Shown here: in pieces, positions 1 to 6,620 of the stretch
Numbering within the stretch: the first letter of the stretch is position 1
Layout: each line of letters starts with the position of its first letter
From: Undibacterium sp.
GTDB lineage: Bacteria; Pseudomonadota; Gammaproteobacteria; Burkholderiales; Burkholderiaceae_D
Direction of reading: 5' to 3'
DNA length: 7,011 bases
NCBI GenBank assembly: GCA_019752975.1
Contig: JAIELM010000207.1
Span: forward strand, 1-7,011
The notes under the pieces: generated by a model
Seen by the model: only the letters and a program-made list of their open reading frames with translations
Databases searched by the model: none
Told to the model about the DNA's origin: nothing
Position numbers and translations under genes: made by a program

Positions 1-650
1 TTATCGGCACCGCCGGCGATGACACTCTGATCGGCGCCGCCGGCAGTGACAGCTTAATTGGTGGCTTGGGTAACGATACTTACTATGTTACTAGTGGCGA
101 CCTGGTGGTTGAAAATGCGAGTGGGGGAATCGACACAGTGCTCTCCAATGCTACTTGGACGCTGCTCAGTAATTTGGAAAATCTTACATTGATCGGTACT
201 AGTGCCATAAACGGTACTGGCAATACCTCTGACAATATTTTGGTTGGCAATAACGCCGCTAATACGCTCACCGGTGGGGCTGGAAATGACCGTCTAGACG
301 GTGGTCTAGGGAAGGACATACTCAATGGTGGTGCGGGAGCAGACATTTTTTTGTTTAGTACGGTTTTAGGGACAAGTAATATCGATACGATACAAAATTT
401 TGTAACTGTCGATGACACCATCTATTTGACCAAAACGATCTTTACTTCCTTGGATTTAGGTGCGTTGTCGAATAGCGCGCTTACTCTCGGAACATCGGCG
501 ACGCACGCTACTGACAGGATTATTTTCAACTCTGCTACTGGTGCTTTGCTCTATGACGCGGATGGTGTGGGTGGCGTAGCGGCGGTACAATTTGCTACTC
601 TTGTTGGCGTCTCGGGACGTGTGAGTGTAAGTGATTTCGTCGTGGTGTAA
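1..650 (+). CDS. RTX-repeat Ca2+-binding exoprotein, C-terminal fragment (5' end outside window)
   Basis: The frame is open from base 3 and gives 215 residues before the TAA at 648-650; the true start lies upstream. Glycine/aspartate nonapeptides of the GGxGxDxLx type appear in two groups: GTAGDDTLI, GAAGSDSLI, GGLGNDTYYV at the left edge, and GGAGNDRLD, GGLGKDILN, GGAGADIFLF near residues 90-117. Between them is the asparagine-rich linker common in RTX proteins (NLENLTLIGTSAINGTGN). After the second group is a serralysin-like C-terminal region with DTIQNF, DRIIFN and LLYDADG motifs. The chain ends in DFVVV, an acidic-aromatic-hydrophobic tail typical of type I secretion substrates. By family knowledge the repeats fold as parallel beta-rolls that bind Ca2+ outside the cell. 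The catalytic or adhesive part is not in the window, so protease, lipase, adhesin or S-layer roles cannot be separated. No secretion ABC genes are visible here. Confidence 0.9.
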   Translation, partial: IGTAGDDTLIGAAGSDSLIGGLGNDTYYVTSGDLVVENASGGIDTVLSNATWTLLSNLENLTLIGTSAINGTGNTSDNILVGNNAANTLTGGAGNDRLDGGLGKDILNGGAGADIFLFSTVLGTSNIDTIQNFVTVDDTIYLTKTIFTSLDLGALSNSALTLGTSATHATDRIIFNSATGALLYDADGVGGVAAVQFATLVGVSGRVSVSDFVVV

Positions 651-861
651 TTGAAAATTTGTTCCAATTATCCTAGAACGGCGATAGAGTGCTGAAGGCG
701 ATTTTGCTTTCACTCAGTGAAGTACAGCGGCGTGATTAAATTTTTTTTATAGCCCGCAATGAGAAAATAAAATCACACAAAACTGTTTCGTAAACTTTCC
801 GTCCCTATTGCAAACATTAAGGAAGCGCGGATTTATTCAATTAATCCGCACTTCCATAGGA
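651..861. other. Intergenic gap between convergent RTX gene and indolepyruvate oxidoreductase gene
   Basis: These 211 bases lie between two converging stop codons. The only strong structure is the hairpin at 821-855, listed separately. A run of eight T at 741-748 follows a short 5-bp hairpin (709-721), but about 20 bases separate them, so it is not a convincing terminator for the RTX gene. I see no RNA gene or small coding frame with a ribosome-binding site. Confidence 0.6.
821..855 (-). terminator. Hairpin just after the stop of the oxidoreductase gene, likely transcription terminator
   Basis: Bases 821-833 pair with 843-855 around a 9-base loop. Twelve of 13 pairs are Watson-Crick. The remaining position (826 with 850) is a G-U wobble in the - strand transcript but a C-A mismatch in the + strand transcript, so the structure favours the - strand gene. 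It begins 7 bases beyond that gene's TAA. The tract after it on the - strand is only moderately U-rich, so termination may be imperfect. Confidence 0.65.
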
Positions 862-3800
862 TTACGCCGCTACTGAAGTGTCATGCGACATGCCAAACTC
901 GGCTAACAATTTTGCTTCCTTCTCTTTGGCTGCTTTGAAATGTCTTTCTTTGACATGACCATAGCCGCGTATTTCTTCTGGAATGCTTGCTAGCGCGACC
1001 GCTTTGCTGAGGTTACCTTCATTAATCAGCGGTAGTAACTTGTTCAATAAAGCGCGATATTCCACAGGTAAAGAGCGTTCCATTTGACGTTCTTCAGTGT
1101 AGCCGAAGATGTCTAAAGCGCTGCCGCGTAGGCCTTTCATTTTCGCTAGCAATCCGAAGGCCTTCATCATCCATGGGCCAAATTGCTGTTTGATGAGTTG
1201 ACCTTTGTTATCGCGTTTGGCTAAGAGCGGTGGCGCGAGGTGGAAGTTGATACTGTAGTCGCCTTCAAACATATCGGTAATTTTCTTTTGAAATTTGCCG
1301 TCGGTGTACAGCCTTGCTACTTCATATTCGTCTTTATAGGCCATGAGTTTGAATAAATACTTGGCGACCGCTTCGGTTAAACGCAAAGTTTTTCCGTTGA
1401 CGATTGCGCTTTCTGCCGCTTTGACTTGCGCCACAAAATCGGCATAAATTTGGGCATAGGCGGCGTTTTGATAATCGGTCAAAACACTGATTCGTTTGGC
1501 GACGGTGTCTTCTAAGCTTGGTGCACGTTTGAGCTCGATCACTTGCGCTGGCGTGGTTAAACGTAAGATGGCTGCTAAGTCATTAGCCGCAACTCGGCCC
1601 CAGTTGAAGGCTTGCTTGTTGAAGTCGATTTGTACGCCATTGAGTTCGATCGCGCGCATCAAGGCGGCTTCGGTGAGCGGTACCCAAGCCTTTTGCCACG
1701 CATAGCCCAGCATGAACATATTGCTGGCGATCGAGTCACCCATCAAGGCGGTAGCGATGGTGGTGGCATCGACCATGTCAACGCTGTCTTTACCTTCTTT
1801 TTTGCCACATGCTTTGCGAATTTCATCTTCAGCAGAACCCGCAGGGAATTGCCAATTAGGATTTTTGATAAAGGTCGCCGTTGGGCTGCTGCTGGAATTA
1901 ATTGCACCTTGCGTGCGGCCATCGCCCATACGTGAGAGCGCATCTTTGCCAGCGGTGACGATTAAATCACAACCGATCACCAAGTCCGCCATGCCGGTAC
2001 CGACACGTGTGGATTGGATGTCGTCTGCTTTGTCGGCTAAGCGTACATGCGACATGACTGCGCCGCCTTTTTGTGCCAGACCGGTCATGTCCAATACCGA
2101 GCAGGCCTTGCCCTGCAAATGTGCCGCCATCGCCATGATTTGACCTATGGTGATTACGCCCGTGCCACCTACGCCTGTGACGATCACGCCGTAAGGTTCT
2201 CGGGTACTTGGCAGCACCGGATGCGGTAAGCTGGTGACGTCGAAAGTGCTGCCCGTTTCAATTTTTGTCTTAACAGGTTTCTTGAGTTTGCCACCTTCTA
2301 CCGTGACAAAGCTAGGGCAAAAGCCAGTTACGCAAGAATAATCCTTGTTGCATGAGGATTGATTGATCTGGCGCTTACGACCAAATTCGGTTTCTAAAGG
2401 TTCCACTGAAAGGCAATTGGATTGCACGCTGCAATCGCCGCAGCCTTCACACACGGCTTCATTAATCACTGCGCGTTTAGCAGGATCGGGGAAACCGGGT
2501 TTGCCATTTTTGTCGAATTTTTTCCTGCGGCGACGTTTTTCTGAGGCGCAGGTTTGATCGTAAATCATCCCGGAGACGCCTTTGCATTCACGTAGTTCTC
2601 GTTGCACCGCGTCGAGTTCGCTACGATGACGCACGGTAACGCCAGCTGCCCAGGGATAATTAGCCGGGTATTTTTCTGGTTCGTCGGTGACCACGATAAT
2701 CGGAGATACACCTTCCGCTGCGATTTGGCGTGAGATCATGCCAGGGTCAAGTGGGCCGTCGAATTCTTGACCACCGGTCATAGCGACAGCATCATTAAAT
2801 AAAATCTTGTAAGTGATATTCACTTGCGCTGCGATGGCGGCGCGTATGGCTAAGGAGCCTGAATGGTAGTAAGTGCCATCTCCAAGATTAGAGAAAACAT
2901 GTTGTTCGTTGGTGAACGGTGCTTGCCCTACCCAAGTCACACCTTCTCCGCCCATTTGGGTGAAGGTGGTTGACTCCCTATCCATCCAAGTGACCATATA
3001 GTGGCAGCCAATACCGGCTAAACCACGGCTGCCTTCGGGCAGTTTGGTCGAGGTGTTGTGTGGACAGCCTGAACAAAAATGCGGGATACGGTCTTTGTTG
3101 GCATCCGGTTTGGAAACGGCATTGAGCAGGATCTCTTTGGCTTCCAAATACGCCACCCGCTCTTTTACCTGTTGCTCGACCGGATGCCCAGCAAAATACC
3201 GGCTGATACGAGAAGCGATAGCACGGGCGATTTGCGCCGGGCTTAATTCATAGGTGGCTGGTAGTAGCCAAGCACCGTGTCCAGAGCCTTGGTGGTTGCT
3301 CCATTCGCCGCTATCGTCAAATTTACCAACCACGTGGGGGCGAATTTTTTCATCCCAGTGATACAGTTCTTCTTTAAGCGCGTATTCGAGGATTTGGCGT
3401 TTTTCTTCGACCACTAAAATCTCTTCTAAACCGCTGGCGAATTCTTTGACTCCATCGGACTCTAAAGGCCAAGTCAGGCCAATTTTGTACAAACGGATGC
3501 CGATGTCTTGTGCCACTTGCTCGTCTATGCCCAAGTCGGCTAAAGCTTGACGTGTGTCTAGATAGGATTTACCTGCGGTGATAATACCAATCTTGGCCTT
3601 GGGGCTATCCCAAATGATTTTATTGAGTTTGTTGGCGCGTGCATAGGCGAGGGCGGCATACCATTTGTAATTGTTCATGCGCGTTTCTTGCGCTAACACC
3701 GGATCGGGTGTGCGTATATGCACGCCGTCGTCCGGCATTTTAAAATCCGTAGGGATAATCGGCTGGACACGATCAGGATCGATCTCGACCACAGCGCCCG

Positions 3801-4485
3801 ATTCCACCACGTCGGTCACGCACTTCATCGCTACCCACAAGCCGGTGTAACGCGACATGGCAATGCCGTGTAGGCCGTAATCCAAATATTCTTGTACCGA
3901 AGAAGGGTAGAGAACAGGAATGCCGCAAGCTTTTAAAATATGTTCACTTTGATGTGCTGCCGTTGAAGACTTGGCAGCGTGATCGTCACCAGCAATGACC
4001 AACACACCACCATGCGGCGAAGTGCCAGCTAAATTGGCGTGCTTAAACACGTCACCACAGCGATCCACCCCTGGTCCTTTGCCATACCAAAGCGCAAATA
4101 CGCCATCATATTTCGCACCCGGGAACATATTCACTTGCTGCGTACCCCAGACCGAGGTAGCAGCTAAATCTTCGTTCACACCGGGATGAAATTTGACATG
4201 GTACTTCGTTAGATGTTTCTTCGCTTTAGCAGCAGTTGTATCCACCGCACCCAAAGGTGAGCCGCGATAGCCAGTGATGTAGCCAGCGGTATTCAAACCC
4301 GCTTTAACGTCAGCTTGACGCTGCAACATAGACAGGCGAATCAGCGCTTGAGTACCGGTCATAAAAGCGCGGCCGCGCTCTAGTGTGTACTTGTCGTCTA
4401 GCGAAATGGCGGAATTAATGCCGGTATTGTCGGGATTAATTTCAGAACCAACATCCGGATCAACGGTGGGGTGTGAGGCGTTCAT
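862..4485 (-). CDS. Fused indolepyruvate ferredoxin oxidoreductase (TPP- and Fe-S-dependent, 1207 aa)
   Basis: By family knowledge this enzyme oxidatively decarboxylates arylpyruvates, such as indolepyruvate from aromatic amino acid transamination, to aryl-acetyl-CoA and reduces ferredoxin in the cytoplasm. Domains in order: pyrimidine-binding transketolase-like domain about 35-270 (GYRGSPLG at 72-79); TPP-binding domain about 460-640 with CSGCPHN (471-477), GIGCHY (491-496) and the TPP/Mg signature GDG at 535-537 followed after 26 residues by N564; a cysteine-rich ferredoxin-like segment 679-723; the gamma-type domain from about 765 with GVGGTGV (771-777); and a C-terminal tail about 1010-1200 matching the region usual in single-chain proteobacterial forms. 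The start is supported by GGAG at 4491-4494, 5 bases before ATG. The chain is full length for the fused class. It appears monocistronic, with a hairpin right after its stop. Archaeal relatives split the alpha and gamma parts into IorA and IorB. Exact substrate preference cannot be read from sequence. Confidence 0.95.
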   Translation of the reverse strand: MNASHPTVDPDVGSEINPDNTGINSAISLDDKYTLERGRAFMTGTQALIRLSMLQRQADVKAGLNTAGYITGYRGSPLGAVDTTAAKAKKHLTKYHVKFHPGVNEDLAATSVWGTQQVNMFPGAKYDGVFALWYGKGPGVDRCGDVFKHANLAGTSPHGGVLVIAGDDHAAKSSTAAHQSEHILKACGIPVLYPSSVQEYLDYGLHGIAMSRYTGLWVAMKCVTDVVESGAVVEIDPDRVQPIIPTDFKMPDDGVHIRTPDPVLAQETRMNNYKWYAALAYARANKLNKIIWDSPKAKIGIITAGKSYLDTRQALADLGIDEQVAQDIGIRLYKIGLTWPLESDGVKEFASGLEEILVVEEKRQILEYALKEELYHWDEKIRPHVVGKFDDSGEWSNHQGSGHGAWLLPATYELSPAQIARAIASRISRYFAGHPVEQQVKERVAYLEAKEILLNAVSKPDANKDRIPHFCSGCPHNTSTKLPEGSRGLAGIGCHYMVTWMDRESTTFTQMGGEGVTWVGQAPFTNEQHVFSNLGDGTYYHSGSLAIRAAIAAQVNITYKILFNDAVAMTGGQEFDGPLDPGMISRQIAAEGVSPIIVVTDEPEKYPANYPWAAGVTVRHRSELDAVQRELRECKGVSGMIYDQTCASEKRRRRKKFDKNGKPGFPDPAKRAVINEAVCEGCGDCSVQSNCLSVEPLETEFGRKRQINQSSCNKDYSCVTGFCPSFVTVEGGKLKKPVKTKIETGSTFDVTSLPHPVLPSTREPYGVIVTGVGGTGVITIGQIMAMAAHLQGKACSVLDMTGLAQKGGAVMSHVRLADKADDIQSTRVGTGMADLVIGCDLIVTAGKDALSRMGDGRTQGAINSSSSPTATFIKNPNWQFPAGSAEDEIRKACGKKEGKDSVDMVDATTIATALMGDSIASNMFMLGYAWQKAWVPLTEAALMRAIELNGVQIDFNKQAFNWGRVAANDLAAILRLTTPAQVIELKRAPSLEDTVAKRISVLTDYQNAAYAQIYADFVAQVKAAESAIVNGKTLRLTEAVAKYLFKLMAYKDEYEVARLYTDGKFQKKITDMFEGDYSINFHLAPPLLAKRDNKGQLIKQQFGPWMMKAFGLLAKMKGLRGSALDIFGYTEERQMERSLPVEYRALLNKLLPLINEGNLSKAVALASIPEEIRGYGHVKERHFKAAKEKEAKLLAEFGMSHDTSVAA

Positions 4486-4490
4486 GCTGT

Positions 4491-4494
4491 CTCC
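4491..4494 (-). promoter_or_regulatory. Shine-Dalgarno site of the indolepyruvate oxidoreductase gene
   Basis: The - strand reads GGAG followed by five bases and then ATG. This fixes the start at 4485 and agrees with homology beginning near residue 30. Confidence 0.7.
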
Positions 4495-4716
4495 ATATGG
4501 TTTATGTTTTTGGCGATGACCGAGCTTGTGACCTAATCATAGCGCTAAATGGTGGGTAAGTCGTGTAAAAACGGCGTGCACAGTAACATGCGACTCCCGC
4601 TTACCCCATGCACAGTCACGGTCAAAAAGACCGGTACAGTACGACATACAATTCTTGAAGTGTATTGGTGGCTTTCATTTGAGGTAGCTGATTATCATTT
4701 TCGAGCTACTAGGTCA

Positions 4717-4812
4717 GTCAATAAGCTAGTCACTAAGTGAGTCACTAAGTGAGTCAATAAGCGAGTAAATAAGTGAGTCAATAAGTGAGTCAATAAGTGA
4801 GTCAATAAGCTA
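4717..4812. repeat. Eight-copy 12-bp tandem repeat (consensus GTCAATAAGTGA)
   Basis: Eight exact 12-base units run without spacers. The first (4717-4728) and last (4801-4812) are both GTCAATAAGCTA. Inside are two GTCACTAAGTGA, one GTCAATAAGCGA, one GTAAATAAGTGA and two GTCAATAAGTGA. A degenerate half-unit may precede the array (GGTCA at 4712-4716). Each + strand reading frame meets stops. One - strand frame stays open as a tetrapeptide repeat but lacks a ribosome site. The array lies between divergent promoters, so it may be a slippage-prone minisatellite affecting expression or a set of protein-binding sites; the sequence alone does not decide. Confidence 0.9.
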
Positions 4813-4964
4813 CAGCTAATGTCACCTAATTCCCAATTCATGTAAGAGAACTGGCCTTTCGCCGCATTTGTCTCTTAGCGGTTTTTCTTGCAGCCTACAC
4901 TTTTACTCGCTCAGGTGCTTCTGATGAAAAATCTGGGTTTAGTCCAGCTATCGCCACTTTTCTT

Positions 4965-4969
4965 AAGGA
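4965..4969 (+). promoter_or_regulatory. Shine-Dalgarno site of the small exported protein gene
   Basis: AAGGA stands 5 bases before the ATG at 4975. It favours that start over the in-frame ATG at 4924, which also has a weaker AGGTG-like site. Starting at 4975 puts the signal peptide directly at the N terminus. Confidence 0.6.
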
Positions 4970-4974
4970 TCAAT

Positions 4975-5343
4975 ATGTATAAAATACTTACTCCATTTTT
5001 GGCACTTTGCTTGTTAGTGTCGGGCTATCCAGATCACGCCTATGCCATCACTCAAGCCGCTGAAGTACAGGAAGCCGCTACTACCGCGACACAGTTTAAA
5101 ATCTTTGAGGGTAATTACGAACTTCAAGCCGGATTTATTATCAACATCTTTCAGAAAGATAATAAATTTTTTGCTCAAGCGACAGGGCAACCTAGCTTTG
5201 AGATATTCTCCGAGTCGCAGTATGCTTTTTTTGCCAAAGTTGCTCCGATTAAGCTCCGCTTCGTCTTAGATGAGAATGGTGCGACTAGCCATATGATTTT
5301 TCAGCAAGCTGGTCATGAGATGAGGGCCGCACGGGTTCAATAA
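4975..5343 (+). CDS. Small exported protein, DUF3471-like beta-rich domain (122 aa)
   Basis: The first 24 residues look like a Sec signal peptide: K3, a hydrophobic core (ILTPFLALCLLVSG) and AYA before a likely cleavage after residue 24. There is no lipobox, so the mature protein of about 98 aa is probably periplasmic or secreted. After an alanine/threonine-rich linker (25-40), residues 41-121 resemble DUF3471, the small domain often found at the C terminus of serine beta-lactamase-like proteins: an F-EGNYEL opening, an IINIFQKDNKFFAQATGQ strand pair, a F-I-F-SESQYAFF segment, and a LRFVLDENGATSHMIF strand pair. No catalytic residues are recognisable, and the usual partner hydrolase domain is absent. 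It appears to be a single-gene unit, convergent with pilT and followed within 5 bases by an inverted-repeat element. An alternative ATG at 4924 would lengthen the leader by 17 residues. The domain match is from pattern recognition only; the function is unknown. Confidence 0.75.
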   Translation: MYKILTPFLALCLLVSGYPDHAYAITQAAEVQEAATTATQFKIFEGNYELQAGFIINIFQKDNKFFAQATGQPSFEIFSESQYAFFAKVAPIKLRFVLDENGATSHMIFQQAGHEMRAARVQ

Positions 5344-5347
5344 GTTT

Positions 5348-5452
5348 TAGGACTTACCCAAAACAGACGCTGGCGTTGTTGCTATCGCCTTGTCGTACTA
5401 AAGTACTGCCTTCGGCTCTGCGTCTAGCCAGCGCAATTTTGCGTAAGTCCTA
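5348..5452. repeat. Inverted-repeat element, REP/MITE-like, between convergent genes
   Basis: The ends are a 16-bp inverted repeat: 5348-5363 pairs with 5437-5452 at 15 of 16 positions, with one mismatch at 5358. A second inner stem follows (CGCTGGC 5368-5374 with GCCAGCG 5427-5433). A third small palindrome sits in the centre (GTACT-AA-AGTAC, 5395-5406), then GCC-TTC-GGC (5408-5416). The nested symmetry suggests a mobile or dispersed palindromic element without its own gene. No clear target-site duplication is visible. In this position the folded RNA could also help end transcription from both sides. Copy number elsewhere in the genome is not visible here. Confidence 0.6.
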
Positions 5453-5494
5453 TTCTTTGTTTACTTGGGTATATTTTCTAATGTTGCGACTACA

Positions 5495-6538
5495 TTAGCC
5501 GGGGAAATTTTCTGGAATCTTCGCCGCTGCTCTTGCTGTGGCTGAGGAAATCACATTGCGCCTGACCAAATCAGAGAGGTTTTGATCTAATGTCTGCATG
5601 CCCATATTGCTGCCGGTTTGTATTGCGGAATACATCTGCGCGATTTTTGCTTCGCGAATTAAGTTGCGGATCGCTGGCGTTCCTACCATGATTTCATGCG
5701 CTGCGACTCGACCTGTTCCGTCTTTAGTTTTTAACAGTGTTTGCGAAATGACCGCCTGCAAGGATTCGGAAAGCATGGAACGCACCATCTCTTTTTCCTC
5801 AGCGGGAAACACGTCCACGATCCTGTCTATGGTTTTAGCGGCCGATGAGGTATGTAGCGTGCCAAAGACTAAGTGACCGGTTTCGGCTGCGGTTAACGCT
5901 AAGCGTATGGTCTCCAGATCGCGCAACTCACCTACTAGGATGACGTCAGGATCTTCGCGTAAGGCCGAGAGCAGAGCGGCAGAAAATGAATGGGTGTGAG
6001 GGCCGACTTCACGTTGGTTGATTAAGCATTTTTTTGAATCATGGACAAATTCTATTGGGTCTTCAACTGTTAGAATATGGCCATATTCGCTTTCGTTCAC
6101 ATGATTGACCATGCCTGCCAAGGTGGTCGATTTACCTGAGCCAGTCGGACCAGTGACTAAGACTAAGCCACGGGCTTTTAAAGCAAACTCGGCGAAGCAT
6201 TTGGGTGTGTTGAGCTGCTCTAGCGTGAGAATCTTGGAGGGAATGGTACGCATGACCGCCGCTGCCCCACGTTCTTGGTTAAATGCGTTGACGCGAAAAC
6301 GTGCCAAGCCAGGAATCGCGAAGGAAAAATCGCATTCCAGATGTTCTTCATAATGCTTACGCTGGCCATCGTTCATAATGTCATAAATGAGACCATGCAC
6401 GTCTTTGTGTTCTAATGGCGGCAAATTGATACGACGCACATCACCATGTACCCGTATCATGGGGGGTAATCCCGAAGATAAGTGGAGATCGGAAGCATTA
6501 TTCTTAACTGAAAATGCGAGAAGTTCTGAGATGTCCAT
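5495..6538 (-). CDS. pilT: Type IV pilus twitching motility retraction ATPase PilT
   Basis: This is the cytoplasmic hexameric ATPase that powers pilus depolymerisation and so twitching motility and DNA uptake. At 347 aa it has the usual PilT length and appears intact. Visible motifs: Walker A GPTGSGKST (130-138), Asp box ILTVEDPIEF (155-164), Walker B DPDVILVGELRD (196-207) with catalytic glutamate E204, His box with H222 and H229 (ETGHLVFGTLHT), and the PilT-specific AIRNLIRE motif (289-296), which separates it from PilB and most PilU proteins. The N terminus MDISELLAFSVKNNASDLHL is also typical. The start has only a weak ribosome site (GGA about 8 bases upstream), but homology supports it. 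It is divergent from yggS across 82 bp, an arrangement also known in Pseudomonas. The paralog pilU, often the next gene, is not found downstream here. Confidence 0.97.
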   Translation of the reverse strand: MDISELLAFSVKNNASDLHLSSGLPPMIRVHGDVRRINLPPLEHKDVHGLIYDIMNDGQRKHYEEHLECDFSFAIPGLARFRVNAFNQERGAAAVMRTIPSKILTLEQLNTPKCFAEFALKARGLVLVTGPTGSGKSTTLAGMVNHVNESEYGHILTVEDPIEFVHDSKKCLINQREVGPHTHSFSAALLSALREDPDVILVGELRDLETIRLALTAAETGHLVFGTLHTSSAAKTIDRIVDVFPAEEKEMVRSMLSESLQAVISQTLLKTKDGTGRVAAHEIMVGTPAIRNLIREAKIAQMYSAIQTGSNMGMQTLDQNLSDLVRRNVISSATARAAAKIPENFPG

Positions 6539-6620
6539 TTATAATCCAATATAAAATTTTTTAAGCCGATTCTCCTGTGAGAGGGTTTGCTGCACTTAGA
6601 ATCGAACCGAAGTCTTGATT
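6539..6620. promoter_or_regulatory. Divergent pilT-yggS promoter region
   Basis: These 82 bases must carry the starts for both divergent genes. The - strand has an AT-rich block (6549-6562) that could hold the pilT -10. A TAGAAT at 6597-6602 could serve yggS, but neither has a good -35 at 16-18 bases. The assignment comes from gene orientation more than from motifs. Confidence 0.4.

Larger units (their letters stand above)
4486..4974. other. Long divergent intergenic region with a tandem repeat
   Basis: These 489 bases separate two divergent genes and should contain both promoters. The clearest content is the 12-bp tandem array (4717-4812). Other visible items are a perfect 5-bp hairpin with an A5 loop (4619-4633), a near-identical 11-base direct repeat (4577-4587 and 4609-4619), and a -10-like TATGAT on the - strand (4536-4541) without a good -35 partner. 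The 63-codon frame at 4549-4740 has no family resemblance, no good ribosome site, and ends inside the array, so I do not call it a gene. Confidence 0.6.

Noticed and set aside
709..748. Terminator for the RTX gene from a 5-bp hairpin and a T8 run
   Set aside because: The hairpin ends about 20 bases before the T run, so this is not the geometry of an intrinsic terminator.
1496..2557. Several + strand open frames inside the oxidoreductase gene
   Set aside because: They overlap a clearly conserved - strand protein, show no family motifs, and are explained as antisense shadows.
4690..4702. Fur-box-like sequence GATTATCATTTTC
   Set aside because: It matches the right two thirds of the consensus (11 of 13), but the left third matches only 2 of 6, and no nearby gene is an iron-uptake gene.
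4549..4740. Possible 63-aa + strand gene in the long intergenic region
   Set aside because: No good ribosome-binding site, no family resemblance, and the C terminus is simply read-through into the tandem array until its first TGA.
4717..4812. CRISPR array or iteron-type replication origin
   Set aside because: The 12-base units abut with no spacers, which excludes CRISPR. I saw no clear DnaA box and there is no replication initiator gene, so an iteron origin has no support.
4888..4974. Longer N terminus for the small exported protein (TTG 4888 or ATG 4924)
   Set aside because: The AAGGA site 5 bases before ATG 4975 and an N-terminal signal peptide of normal length favour the shorter form; the 4924 start cannot be fully excluded.
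6599..6609. tRNA-like T-arm sequence GGTTCGATTC on the - strand
   Set aside because: The flanking bases do not form the T stem, and no acceptor or anticodon arms can be built around it.
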